This document shows, one piece after another, positions 27,883 to 37,087 of a stretch of DNA of 64,000 nucleotides. This stretch comes from an uncultured Porphyromonadaceae bacterium (GTDB lineage: Bacteria > Bacteroidota > Bacteroidia > Bacteroidales > Muribaculaceae), in the NCBI GenBank assembly GCA_947643165.1, contig CANRVB010000011.1:1-64000 (forward strand), given 5' to 3'. A model generated the notes under the pieces. It worked only from the letters and a program-made list of their open reading frames with translations. It made no database searches and was not told where the DNA came from. The translations under genes and the position numbers were made by a program. Within the stretch, counting starts at the first letter, position 1, and every line of letters begins with the position of its first letter.

Positions 27883-27939
27883 TAACTTTGCAGTCCGTAA
27901 TCCCAATAACTCATCCGCTTATTTGATGATAAATAGCGG
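27883..27939 (+). promoter_or_regulatory. Promoter -7 box and leader hairpin of the capsule core
   Basis: TAACTTTG at 27883-27890 is a -7 match; TTTG at 27856-27859 is 23 bases upstream, slightly too far. A leader hairpin lies at 27915-27939 (CCGC and TATTT pairing with AAATA and GCGG, one bulged T). The mRNA leader to ATG 28012 is about 115 bases. No invertible-promoter repeats are visible around it. Confidence 0.5.
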
Positions 27940-28011
27940 CAACGGTTACATATTAATGTTAACAAGACATCAGCTAACCGGATATTCAGATTTGTAACAT
28001 AAGGTGCTTTT

Positions 28012-28809
28012 ATGGAAAAAAAGATTTTAAAGTCATTCATTGCATGCGTATTGCTGGCCCTGTGGAGCTGTTCTACACCGAAAGACATCACATACATGCA
28101 GGGTTTCAATGACTTGGCCTCGCAGGAGGTGACGATGCCGAGCCGCATCACCGTACAACCTGATGATAAGATCTCTATCATCGTCACATCGAAGGATCCG
28201 GCGCTTGCCGAGGTCTTCAACCTTGCCATTGCCCAGTATCGCATAGGCACCACCCAGGGTTATACGAGTGAGTCGAAAGTAGGCTCGTTCACAGTAGATC
28301 CTTCGGGCAATATAGACTATCCACTGCTTGGTTCGCTCCATCTATCGGGCATGACGCGTCATGAAGTGGCCGATATGGTGAAGCACCGTATCATCACCGC
28401 CAACCTGCTCAAGGATCCTATTGTGACAGTAGAATTCCTGAATGCGAGCGTATCGGTACTCGGCGATGTGAACAAGCCGGGCGAATATCCGATAGACCGA
28501 GATGACATGACCATACTTCAGGCCATAGCGAAGGCGGGCGACCTGCAGATAACAGGTATGCGCAACAATGTGCTGGTGGTCCGCGAGGAGGATGGCCGCG
28601 ACGTGGCATACCGCATAGACCTGACCAACACGGCATCGATCATGGAGTCGCCTGTCTATTACCTGAGACAGAACGACGTGGTATATGTAGAACCGAACAA
28701 TACCCGCAAGCGTCAGGCTACGGCAAACGGTAACACAGCCCTCAATCCTTCGTTCTGGCTGTCGTTTATCTCGGTAGTGACAACTGTTTGTGTGCTTATA
28801 TTCAAGTAA
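28012..28809 (+). CDS. Wza-like polysaccharide export lipoprotein
   Basis: 265 residues. Lipobox LALWSC gives acylated C20. The Poly_export domain is visible as ITVQPDDKISIIVTSKDP (near 45-62), FTVDPSGNIDYPLLGSLH (near 93-110), then an SLBB-like domain VSVLGDVNKPGEYPIDR (near 147-163) and LRQNDVVYVEPN (near 220). A hydrophobic C-terminal helix (FWLSFISVVTTVCVLIF) ends the chain. It forms the outer-membrane channel for capsular or exopolysaccharide with the Wzc protein encoded 30 bases downstream. Confidence 0.92.
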   Translation: MEKKILKSFIACVLLALWSCSTPKDITYMQGFNDLASQEVTMPSRITVQPDDKISIIVTSKDPALAEVFNLAIAQYRIGTTQGYTSESKVGSFTVDPSGNIDYPLLGSLHLSGMTRHEVADMVKHRIITANLLKDPIVTVEFLNASVSVLGDVNKPGEYPIDRDDMTILQAIAKAGDLQITGMRNNVLVVREEDGRDVAYRIDLTNTASIMESPVYYLRQNDVVYVEPNNTRKRQATANGNTALNPSFWLSFISVVTTVCVLIFK

Positions 28810-28839
28810 TAACCGGACATACCGCCAAATTTAGCAGAC

Positions 28840-31218
28840 ATGAGCGAACAAGAAAAGGATTTTGAGGAGAACGGCAGTCAGGTGAGCATAGCCAACGTGC
28901 TGTATATCACACTGCGCCACTGGCCGTGGATACTGGTATCGCTGGCCGTGTGTGTCGGTCTTGCAGTGGCCTATCTGCTGCGCACGCAGCCCGTATATAC
29001 CCGTTCGGCCTCGTTGGTGATCAAGGATGAGTCGAAAGGCAAATCGGTGACATCGGAACTTGACGCATTCTCGGACATGGGTCTTATCTCATCGAACAAC
29101 AATATAAACGATGAGATAAACAAACTGCAGTCGAATGACGTAATGCTTGCAGTGGTACGCCGTCTCGGGCTGCAGATGAACTACTCTGTGCCGGGCCGTT
29201 TTCACCGTGACTATATATATGGCGCCACCCTGCCAGTAAATGTAAACTTCATATCGCTGCTTGACGAAGAGAGCGCGTCGGCCAATCTGTCGTTTGACAA
29301 GGACGGAAAGAGCTACAAGCTCACCGACCTGAAGCGCGATGGCGAGAGCATAGACTGGGCACCGGAAAAGCCAATGCAGTTCGGCGATACCATCAATACA
29401 CCTGTCGGCGCGGTATGCGTGTCGAAGACCGATTATTTCCGTCCCGGAAATGTAGAGGAGATACTTGTGAGCCGCTCACCGATGAGCAACACAGTGTCGA
29501 AGTATGAGCATGAGCTGTCGATATCGCACAAAAACGACAAGAGCAATACCATCGACATAACAGTGAACGATGTACTGCCGCAGCGAGCCGAAGATCTGAT
29601 CAACACCATAATCGATATATATAACGAGAACTGGATAGACAACCGCAACCAGATATCGGTAAGCACATCGAATTTCATAAACGAGCGTCTGGCAGCGATA
29701 GAGCGGGAACTGGGCACTGTGGACAACGACATATCGTCGTATCAGAGCGCCAACCTGATTCCTGACGTACAGCAGGCGGCCAGCATATATATGGCCGAGA
29801 ACCAGGCTGCCAACGCCCAGATGCTTGATCTGAACAACCAACTGCAAATGACCCGCTACATGCGTGAATATCTGACCAACGCGTCGAACCGCAATCAGGT
29901 GCTTCCCGCAAACTCGGGTATAAACAATGCGGCCGTAGAGCAGCAGATAGCGGAATACAACGAAAAGCTGCTCCAGCGCAACAAGTATGCGGACAACAGT
30001 TCGGAGACACACCCGATGGTTGTGGACATGGATGCGGAGATAGCCGGCATGAGAGGTTCGATCATATCGTCGATCGACAACCAGATCGTGGCACTCAACA
30101 CTCAGATGCGCAACCTTCAGGGCAGCAAGAGCCGCACCCAGGCGCAAATAGCCAGCAATCCTACGCAGGCCAAATATCTGCTGTCGGTGGAACGTCAGCA
30201 GAAGGTAAAAGAGGCTCTGTATCTGTTCCTGCTCCAGAAGCGTGAGGAGAATGAGCTCTCGCAGGCCTTCACCGCCTACAACACCCAGCTGATAGCACGT
30301 CCTCACGGCCCGCTGAAGCCCATAGCTCCGCGGACCATGATGATTCTGGCGGTCGCCTTCATAATAGGTCTGGCAATACCGTTCGGCGTGACATTCCTCC
30401 GCGAGACCCTGAACACCCGTGTACGCGGCCGCAAGGATCTCGAGGGCATCAGCGTACCGCTGGTAGGTGAGGTGCCGCTGGATGATTCGGTGAAGGGCCA
30501 GAAAGAAAGCTCGATCATCGTGAGCCAGGGCAACCGCAATATAGTCAACGAGGCATTCCGCGTGATCCGTACGAACTTAGGCTTCATGACTCCGAAGGAC
30601 GGACGTTGCACAGTGGTAATGGTGACATCGTTCAACGCAGGCTCGGGTAAGAGTTTCGTAGTGCTGAATCTTGCGATGAGTATGGCGCTGCGCGGCAAGC
30701 GGGTGCTCGTGATAGACGGTGACATGCGCCACGCATCGACCTCGATGGTAGTAGATTCGCCCAAGAAAGGTATGAGCAACTATCTTGCAGGCAAAGTGGA
30801 CGACATAGACGGCATAATAGTGCGCGACCGCTACTTCAAAGGCTTCGACATACTGCCTGTAGGTACGATACCTCCGAACCCGACCGAGCTTCTGGAGAGC
30901 GAGCGTTTCAGCGAGATGATAGATACGCTGCGCAGCTACTATGACTATATATTCATAGACTGTCCTCCTGTAGAGATGATGGCAGACGCCCAGATAGTGG
31001 GCAAGCTGTCGGACAGAACACTGTTCATAGTGCGTGCCGGATTGCTTGAGCGCTCGATGCTTCAGCAGCTTCAGCGTTACTATGAAGAGAAAAAGCTGCC
31101 CAATATCGGCATAATACTGAACGGAACGTCGATGGACGGCTCGAAGTTCGGATATAAGTACGGATACGGCTTCGGTTATCACTACGGTGAGTACGGAACA
31201 CCGGCATCGGAAGTGTAA
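28840..31218 (+). CDS. Wzc-like polysaccharide co-polymerase and BY-type tyrosine kinase
   Basis: 792 residues. Wzz-type periplasmic domain between helices near 32-51 and 499-519, with coiled coils in between. The cytoplasmic kinase has Walker A SFNAGSGKS (597-605), Walker A' VLVIDGDMRH (near 627) and Walker B YIFIDCPP (near 704). The C-terminal tail holds six Tyr between 772 and 785 (YKYGYGFGYHYGEY), the expected autophosphorylation cluster. It controls chain length and export with Wza. A phosphatase gene follows after 30 bases. Confidence 0.93.
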   Translation: MSEQEKDFEENGSQVSIANVLYITLRHWPWILVSLAVCVGLAVAYLLRTQPVYTRSASLVIKDESKGKSVTSELDAFSDMGLISSNNNINDEINKLQSNDVMLAVVRRLGLQMNYSVPGRFHRDYIYGATLPVNVNFISLLDEESASANLSFDKDGKSYKLTDLKRDGESIDWAPEKPMQFGDTINTPVGAVCVSKTDYFRPGNVEEILVSRSPMSNTVSKYEHELSISHKNDKSNTIDITVNDVLPQRAEDLINTIIDIYNENWIDNRNQISVSTSNFINERLAAIERELGTVDNDISSYQSANLIPDVQQAASIYMAENQAANAQMLDLNNQLQMTRYMREYLTNASNRNQVLPANSGINNAAVEQQIAEYNEKLLQRNKYADNSSETHPMVVDMDAEIAGMRGSIISSIDNQIVALNTQMRNLQGSKSRTQAQIASNPTQAKYLLSVERQQKVKEALYLFLLQKREENELSQAFTAYNTQLIARPHGPLKPIAPRTMMILAVAFIIGLAIPFGVTFLRETLNTRVRGRKDLEGISVPLVGEVPLDDSVKGQKESSIIVSQGNRNIVNEAFRVIRTNLGFMTPKDGRCTVVMVTSFNAGSGKSFVVLNLAMSMALRGKRVLVIDGDMRHASTSMVVDSPKKGMSNYLAGKVDDIDGIIVRDRYFKGFDILPVGTIPPNPTELLESERFSEMIDTLRSYYDYIFIDCPPVEMMADAQIVGKLSDRTLFIVRAGLLERSMLQQLQRYYEEKKLPNIGIILNGTSMDGSKFGYKYGYGFGYHYGEYGTPASEV

Positions 31219-31248
31219 TAGTGAAGTATCTGTAAAAAAGGACCATAT

Positions 31249-31962
31249 ATGGGCTTTTTCGGAAAACTGTTTGGAAAAAACAAGGCGCCACAGGGCCCCA
31301 GAAGGGGTCCTGTGCCTGACGCCGGATCGTACAGCGGATTCATAGACCACCACAGCCACATACTTCCAGGAGTGGATGACGGCATAGGCACTATAGAGGA
31401 TTCGCTGAAGTGTCTGTCGATATACGAGACATTGGGATTCTCGAAGATCTGGCTCACTCCGCACGTAATGGAGGATTATCCCAACACTACCGAAAGCCTG
31501 CGCGATAGGTTCGGAGAACTGAAGGAAGCATACAGCGGAAATATAGAGCTTAAGCTGGCGTCGGAGAATATGCTCGACCTGCTGTTTGCGGAGCGTCTAG
31601 AGGCAAATGATTTTCTCCCAATGGGTGATCATCTGCTCGTGGAGACGTCGTATTTCGATGGTCCGGAAAATCTATATGATCTCCTTGAGGAGATAATGCA
31701 CAAGGGCTACCGCCCTCTTCTTGCCCACCCCGAGCGTTACCGGTATATGGATATGTCGGATTACCGTCGACTGAGGGATATGGGTGTGGATCTACAACTC
31801 AATCTGTTCAGTCTAAGCGGCCTATACGGACGCCAAGCCGAGGAAAAGGCCCGGGTGATGATTGCCGCAGGAATGTACAGAACATCAGGAACTGATATAC
31901 ATGATCCGAGGCAGGCTTGTTATCTACCTCAAGTTCCACCTGTCGCCACTTCGCTTGAATGA
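31249..31962 (+). CDS. PHP-type protein tyrosine phosphatase (CpsB/YwqE-like)
   Basis: 237 residues. The metal-binding PHP motif is HHSHILPGVDDG (34-45), then LTPHVM (near 77), ASENM, LAHPERYRY (near 160) and SGTDIHD (near 211). Members dephosphorylate the tyrosine tail of BY-kinases in capsule control, which fits the kinase gene directly upstream. The C-terminus after TDIHD is short and Pro-rich; I found no better continuation in another frame. Confidence 0.9.
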   Translation: MGFFGKLFGKNKAPQGPRRGPVPDAGSYSGFIDHHSHILPGVDDGIGTIEDSLKCLSIYETLGFSKIWLTPHVMEDYPNTTESLRDRFGELKEAYSGNIELKLASENMLDLLFAERLEANDFLPMGDHLLVETSYFDGPENLYDLLEEIMHKGYRPLLAHPERYRYMDMSDYRRLRDMGVDLQLNLFSLSGLYGRQAEEKARVMIAAGMYRTSGTDIHDPRQACYLPQVPPVATSLE

Positions 31963-32016
31963 CGCTTAAAAAGCGTGTATGCGGTCTGAAAAATATTTTT
32001 TATTGTTGTCTCTCTT

Positions 32017-33945
32017 ATGAAATCTTTGAAATCCCTTGCCAATGATTATTTCTCCAAACGCACTCTTCCGTATTGGAGCATACTATTGATGGATTGCATG
32101 TTTATCGTCGCGGCAGGATTCGCGTCGTATTGCATAAATCATGGCACAACTTATTCTCTCTCAATGTTCTGGCCGCTGATAGGCACGCTGTGTGTGTATC
32201 TGGTGTGCTTTATCGTGGCATTCCGACTGTTTCACACATATTCGGGAGTGATCAGGTACTCATCGTTCATCGACCTGCAGAGAGTGGGTCTGGCGGTGAT
32301 ATGCGGAGTCGTGTTCGTACTGGTACTGCAGTGGGCGTTCACGCTGAACCGCTGGCTACCGGAGCTGATAGTGGCCGATCTGGTGCTGCTCGGTCTGATA
32401 GCGATAGCGCTGATGTGGGCATCGCGCATCTGGGTGAAGACGCTGTATGACGGAGTGACGCGGGCAAAGTCGAGCGTGAGATGCTTCATATACGGAGTGA
32501 GAGAAGGTGGTGTGGCACTGGCTAAGGACCTGAAGGCACAGACCAACTCGAAGTATAAGATAGTAGGATTCATAACGGATTGTGAAGATATAGTAAACAA
32601 GCAACTGCTGGGCGCGAAGGTTTATCCGAACAATGACAAGCTGGTGGACCATATGCGCAAGGCAGGCGCGGATACGCTGGTGGTATCGCCGTATAAGACA
32701 GATCTGCTGCGCAACAACGAGGAGATGGTCAGCGCGCTTATCGACAATAATATCAAGATAATGATATTCTCGCGCGGCAAGGAGTGGGACGGCAAGTCGG
32801 ATCTGAAGATCTCGGAGCTGAAAGAGGTGAATGTGGAGGATCTGCTTCCGCGCGACAAGATAGAGATAGACATGGAGTCGGTGGGCCAGCTGCTGCGCGG
32901 CCGGAGGATACTGATAACGGGAGCGGCGGGCAGCATAGGCAGCGAGATGGTGCGCCAGATAGCGCCCTACGCGCCGGCAGAACTTCTGCTCGTTGACCAG
33001 GCTGAGACACCGCTGCACGACATGCGGCTGTATATGACGCGTGAGTATCCGAACGTGACCACATATACGGTAGTGGCGGATATATCGAACAAGCGACGTA
33101 TGGAGGAGCTGTTCGGTGAGCATAATCCGGAGTATGTGTTCCACGCGGCGGCGTACAAGCATGTTCCGATGATGGAGGACAATCCTGGCGAGAGCATCTG
33201 CAACAATGTGGACGGCACACGAATCATAGCTGACCTTGCGGTGAAGTACGGCACAAAGAAGTTTGTGATGGTATCGACGGACAAGGCGGTTAATCCCACG
33301 AATGTGATGGGCGCGTCGAAGCGTATATGCGAGATATATGTGCAGGCACTCGACAAGGCTATCAAGGAGGGACGAGTGAAGGGCTCAACCCAGTTTGTGA
33401 CCACGAGATTCGGCAATGTGCTGGGATCGAACGGTTCGGTAATACCTTTGTTCAAGGAGCAGATAAAGCGAGGGGGTCCTGTGACAGTGACACATCCCGA
33501 TATCATCAGGTATTTCATGCTGATACCGGAGGCTTGCCGTCTGGTGCTTGAGGCAGGCACCATGGGCAACGGTGGCGAGATCTACGTGTTTGACATGGGT
33601 AAGCCGGTTAAGATAGCCGATCTTGCCCGCCGAATGATAAAGATGAGCGGCGCGAAGGACATAGAGATCAGATTCACGGGCCTTCGCGACGGCGAGAAGC
33701 TGTATGAGGAGGTATTGAACGAGCGTGAGCTGACACTGCCGACGTTCCATCCGAAGATCAAGATAGCGAAGGTGCGCGAGTATGACTACAAGGATGTAGC
33801 CGTGAATGTGGGCAAGCTTGTGGATATGGCCTGTGACGACGATATGCGGATCGTTGCGATGATGAAGTATATCGTTCCGGAGTTCAAGAGCCAGCATTCG
33901 CGCTATGAGGTGCTTGACAAGGCAATGGACAAGATCCAGGCTTGA
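32017..33945 (+). CDS. FlaA1/WbpM-type membrane nucleotide-sugar 4,6-dehydratase
   Basis: 642 residues. Four to five helices in 1-140 (YWSILLMDCMFIVAAGF and others), a CoA-binding-like Rossmann domain near 145-260, and a second NAD-binding SDR domain starting LITGAAGSIGS (299-309). Active-site region YKHVPMMEDNP (380-390) and STDKAVNPTNVMGASKR follow. Such enzymes convert UDP-GlcNAc to a 4-keto-6-deoxy sugar for glycan synthesis. Exact substrate is inferred. A terminator follows the stop. Confidence 0.92.
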   Translation: MKSLKSLANDYFSKRTLPYWSILLMDCMFIVAAGFASYCINHGTTYSLSMFWPLIGTLCVYLVCFIVAFRLFHTYSGVIRYSSFIDLQRVGLAVICGVVFVLVLQWAFTLNRWLPELIVADLVLLGLIAIALMWASRIWVKTLYDGVTRAKSSVRCFIYGVREGGVALAKDLKAQTNSKYKIVGFITDCEDIVNKQLLGAKVYPNNDKLVDHMRKAGADTLVVSPYKTDLLRNNEEMVSALIDNNIKIMIFSRGKEWDGKSDLKISELKEVNVEDLLPRDKIEIDMESVGQLLRGRRILITGAAGSIGSEMVRQIAPYAPAELLLVDQAETPLHDMRLYMTREYPNVTTYTVVADISNKRRMEELFGEHNPEYVFHAAAYKHVPMMEDNPGESICNNVDGTRIIADLAVKYGTKKFVMVSTDKAVNPTNVMGASKRICEIYVQALDKAIKEGRVKGSTQFVTTRFGNVLGSNGSVIPLFKEQIKRGGPVTVTHPDIIRYFMLIPEACRLVLEAGTMGNGGEIYVFDMGKPVKIADLARRMIKMSGAKDIEIRFTGLRDGEKLYEEVLNERELTLPTFHPKIKIAKVREYDYKDVAVNVGKLVDMACDDDMRIVAMMKYIVPEFKSQHSRYEVLDKAMDKIQA

Positions 33946-33969
33946 ATTGAGGCATAATAGGGAATATCC

Positions 33970-34010
33970 AGCCGGTGAGACTATATGATGGTCTTACCGG
34001 CTGATTTTTT
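33970..34010 (+). terminator. Rho-independent terminator of the capsule core
   Basis: 12-bp stem AGCCGGTGAGAC (33970-33981) with GTCTTACCGGCT (33991-34002), one G-T pair, followed by a run of Ts. It shows that transcription stops after only four capsule genes. Confidence 0.9.
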
Positions 34011-34045
34011 TGAGGTTTTTGAGTGGGATATATGGAAATAATGAT

Positions 34046-34053
34046 TAATTTTG
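34046..34053 (+). promoter_or_regulatory. -7 box of the GH109 gene
   Basis: TAATTTTG. A TTTG at 34018-34021 is 24 bases upstream, a little too far for a standard -33 box. The leader to ATG 34161 is about 100 bases. Confidence 0.5.
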
Positions 34054-34160
34054 TGCAATAATATGGTTTGAAATGGCGGTCGGTGGATTATGTTCCGTAC
34101 GGATTGCCAGAAATACCTTAAGCGAGATATCATCATTAACCAATCGATACCTAACTTTTT

Positions 34161-35810
34161 ATGAAACTAAACAGAATCCTGGCGGCTGCCCTTCTCAGCG
34201 TGGTGGCCATTGGTGGTGCTGTGTCAGCAGCGGCTCAGTCGCTGTCTCCCTCGACAAAGTGGCATTGGGACAAGGGCACAATAGTAGTAGACACCCCACA
34301 GCGTGAAGCCGGACAAGAGAATGTGATCGGTCTGACCGCCCCGAAGATGGACAAGGTGCGTGTAGGCTTCGTGGGCCTTGGCATGCGCGGTCCGTGGGCA
34401 GTAAACCGTTTTGCAAATATACCTGGCGTAGAGATCGTTGCTCTGTGTGACTACGAGCCCGAGCGTGCGGAGAAGTGCCAGAAGTTCCTGAAGGACGCCG
34501 GCCTGATGCCTGCAACAATATATTCGGGCGAGAAGGGCTATGAGGAGCTTTGCGCCCGTCCGGACATCGACCTGGTGTATGTAGCAACAGACTGGGATCA
34601 CCACTTCCCGGTAGCGAAGTGCGCTCTTGAGAATGGCAAGCACACAGCTATAGAGGTTCCGTCGGCCATGAACCTTGAGCAGTGCTGGGAGCTGATCGAT
34701 CTGTCGGAGAAGACCCGCAAGCATTGCATGATACTTGAGAACTGCTGCTATGACTATTATGAGCTTAACGCTCTGGAGATGGCTCAGGCAGGAGTGTTCG
34801 GAGAGGTGCTCCGCGCAGAGGGCGCTTATATCCACAATCTTGATGACTTCTGGGATGCCTACTGGAAGAATCCGAGCGATGATCCCGAAGGTCTGGGCTG
34901 GCGCATGAAGTATAATAAGGAGAACCGTGGTGACGTTTATGCCACACACGGCCTCGGCCCGGTAGCCCAGGTGCTCAATATACACCGTGGTGACCGCTTC
35001 ACGACTCTGTCGGCCATGGATACGAAGTCGGTACACGGCAAGGAGTATGTGGAGAAGAAGACAGGCAAGGCCTGCAATGATTTCCGCAACGGTGACCACA
35101 CAACAACGCTGATGCGTACTGCCGACGGCAAGGTTGTGGAGATACAGCACAATGTGATGAATCCCCAGCCCTACAACCGTCTGTATAAGCTGACCGGTAC
35201 AAAGGGCTATGCTACAAAGTATCCGACAGCCCAGATCTCGCTGGACAAGAAGCAGCTCGAGCAGAGCGGTGTGAAGCCCCAGATGGACAATCTGTCGAGC
35301 CACGGCTTCCTTCCCAAGAAGGAGTATGAGGCACTGATGGCCAAGTATCAGAGCCCGATCATCGAGAAGTATGGTGAACTGGGTCGTGAACTGGGTCACG
35401 GTGGTATGGACTTCATGATGGACGCACGTCTGGTGTACTGTCTGCAGAACGGTCTGCCTCTGGATATGGATGTTTATGACCTGGCAGAGTGGTGCTCGCT
35501 GGCAGAGCTCGGTTCGCTGTCGATGGACAACAACTCGGCTGCCGTAGAATTCCCCGACTTCACCCGCGGTCACTGGAACGACGTGAAGGGCTACAAGCAT
35601 GCATACGCTCCCGCTGACGAGGAAGCTGCCGCAGAGGCTGCTGCCAAGGCATTCACCGCCGCTCAGAAGGAAGTAGTAGCCGCCAACAATCTGTGGGCTC
35701 TGTATGACGCTATGCAGGCTGCTGAAGGCAAGGCTAAGGTGAAGGCTACAAAGGCTTACAACAAGGCTCTGACAAAGGCTCAGGCTCAGCTCGCCAAGAA
35801 CAAGAAATAA
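34161..35810 (+). CDS. Gfo/Idh/MocA family oxidoreductase, GH109-like glycosidase
   Basis: 549 residues. Signal peptide 1-25 (ending AAAQ). NAD-binding motif FVGLGMRGPWA (near 70), VALCDYEPERAEKC, then VYVATDWDHHFPVAKCAL (near 137-154) and AIEVPSAM. The pattern fits GH109, where NAD-dependent chemistry cleaves alpha-N-acetylgalactosamine; other Gfo/Idh activities remain possible. The last 70 or so residues are an Ala/Lys-rich helical extension not expected in the family. It would act in the periplasm, perhaps on mucin-type glycans. Confidence 0.85.
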   Translation: MKLNRILAAALLSVVAIGGAVSAAAQSLSPSTKWHWDKGTIVVDTPQREAGQENVIGLTAPKMDKVRVGFVGLGMRGPWAVNRFANIPGVEIVALCDYEPERAEKCQKFLKDAGLMPATIYSGEKGYEELCARPDIDLVYVATDWDHHFPVAKCALENGKHTAIEVPSAMNLEQCWELIDLSEKTRKHCMILENCCYDYYELNALEMAQAGVFGEVLRAEGAYIHNLDDFWDAYWKNPSDDPEGLGWRMKYNKENRGDVYATHGLGPVAQVLNIHRGDRFTTLSAMDTKSVHGKEYVEKKTGKACNDFRNGDHTTTLMRTADGKVVEIQHNVMNPQPYNRLYKLTGTKGYATKYPTAQISLDKKQLEQSGVKPQMDNLSSHGFLPKKEYEALMAKYQSPIIEKYGELGRELGHGGMDFMMDARLVYCLQNGLPLDMDVYDLAEWCSLAELGSLSMDNNSAAVEFPDFTRGHWNDVKGYKHAYAPADEEAAAEAAAKAFTAAQKEVVAANNLWALYDAMQAAEGKAKVKATKAYNKALTKAQAQLAKNKK

Positions 35811-35832
35811 CTGATAGATAAATAGAAAACAG

Positions 35833-35866
35833 GCGGCTCACCATCGAGGTGGGCCGCTCGTTTTTT
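35833..35866. terminator. Bidirectional terminator between convergent genes
   Basis: 10-bp stem GCGGCTCACC (35833-35842) with GGTGGGCCGC (35848-35857), one G-T pair, then CG and six Ts on the plus side; T-rich sequence also follows on the minus side. Confidence 0.88.
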
Positions 35867-35914
35867 ATATGCGCTCGTTCTTTTTTATCGGAGTGTCGGG
35901 GAGAGGTTATGCCG

Positions 35915-37087
35915 TCAGAGGGTGTTTTTGTTGAGTGTGGCGAGGGCTTTGTAGTAGTCGCTGCGGAGTTTGAGGTATGTCTGCCACTTCTCGTAGATCT
36001 TGTCGGCCTCGAGGTAGTATTCGGTGATCGACATATTGCCGTGGTCGACGGATTTACCCATGAGAATGAGAGTCTGCTCCATCAGGGGGATGTCGTAAGC
36101 GTCCATCGACTTGCGGAGGGAGCTGACGCGGTTGACGGCGGAAGTGATGTCGGCTTGTGCGCGGGCAATGGCATCGTCGAGCTGCAGGCGCGACTGCGTG
36201 GCTCTGGCTTTGGATGCGCGGATACCGGTTGAGGCTGAGTAGAGCGGGAAAGAGGCACCGACCATGAAACCGTTGCTTGATTCTTTCATCTCAGTGTTGC
36301 GGCGGTATCCGATGCTCAGACTCGGGAGCCAGCTCTGTTTGCTGATGCTCACCTGGCGCTCAGAGGCGCTGAGGGCCGCTCTGGCCGCATTGACGGTCTT
36401 GTCGGAGTCGAGATAGCCGGAAGCGTCGAAAGCGGCGAGAGGGGTTCCTGCGGCGGGATATGACAGGCCGTCGAGATCAGGATGAATATCGCCGTTGATG
36501 GCTTTGAGAGCGGCGGCAATTTCGGCCTGGGATGAGTTGATGTCGACAAGAGCAGTGCGGAGGTTCATCTGCTCGAGTTTGATGCGATTAAGGTCGAGTA
36601 TGGTGGCGTCGCCGTTAGCGAGACGTCGCTCATACAGATGAAGGAGGCTGTCGGCAATAGCTATGCGCTTCTCCATGAGGCTCCTGGTCTCGTCCAGGCT
36701 TATGTAGTCGATGGTGCTGAGGCAGGCCGATAGGAGCACCTGCTGCCGTGCGACCTGATATCCGGCCTGTATGGCGGCAGACTGATGGCGACGGGCTTTG
36801 TTACGCTCAATGTAGAGTGTGGGGAAGTCGAATTCCTGCGACACTATGAGTTCGGAGCTTGCGATGCCTGATGTGCCGCTGCGGTAGAACGGACTGTACT
36901 CAACAGAAGGACCGGCGGGGAGGTTGGCGGCCTTGAGATCGTAGATGTCGGCTTTATTGCCGGCGGCTACCGCGCGAAGCTCAATGTTGTTGGTCTCGAT
37001 ATCGCGGAGCAGGTCGGAGATATCGCGTGCGGAGGCTGATAGACATATTCCGACCATGGCCAGAGCTGTCAGTATGGTATGTTTCAT
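35915..37087 (-). CDS. TolC-family outer-membrane factor of a metal-efflux system
   Basis: 390 residues from ATG 37087. The start overlaps the stop of the RND gene by 4 bases (ATGA); the longer open frame has no signal peptide at its front. Signal peptide 1-20 (ending SASA). Two OEP repeats of long helices with intervening strands (VEYSPFYRSG; LSIGYRRNTEM). It provides the outer-membrane exit duct of the CusBA/CzcBA-like pump encoded upstream. Confidence 0.88.
   Translation of the reverse strand: MKHTILTALAMVGICLSASARDISDLLRDIETNNIELRAVAAGNKADIYDLKAANLPAGPSVEYSPFYRSGTSGIASSELIVSQEFDFPTLYIERNKARRHQSAAIQAGYQVARQQVLLSACLSTIDYISLDETRSLMEKRIAIADSLLHLYERRLANGDATILDLNRIKLEQMNLRTALVDINSSQAEIAAALKAINGDIHPDLDGLSYPAAGTPLAAFDASGYLDSDKTVNAARAALSASERQVSISKQSWLPSLSIGYRRNTEMKESSNGFMVGASFPLYSASTGIRASKARATQSRLQLDDAIARAQADITSAVNRVSSLRKSMDAYDIPLMEQTLILMGKSVDHGNMSITEYYLEADKIYEKWQTYLKLRSDYYKALATLNKNTL

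Noticed and set aside
27820-28011. Invertible promoter in front of the capsule core, as in Bacteroides
   Set aside because: No inverted repeats flank the promoter, and no invertase or UpxY-type gene is visible.
31880-31962. Frameshift at the end of the PHP phosphatase
   Set aside because: Other frames give no better family ending; the short tail is read as natural variation.
34224-35600. 458-codon open frame antisense to the GH109-like gene
   Set aside because: Shadow of the real gene; low-complexity His/Leu/Val composition, no start signals, no domain.
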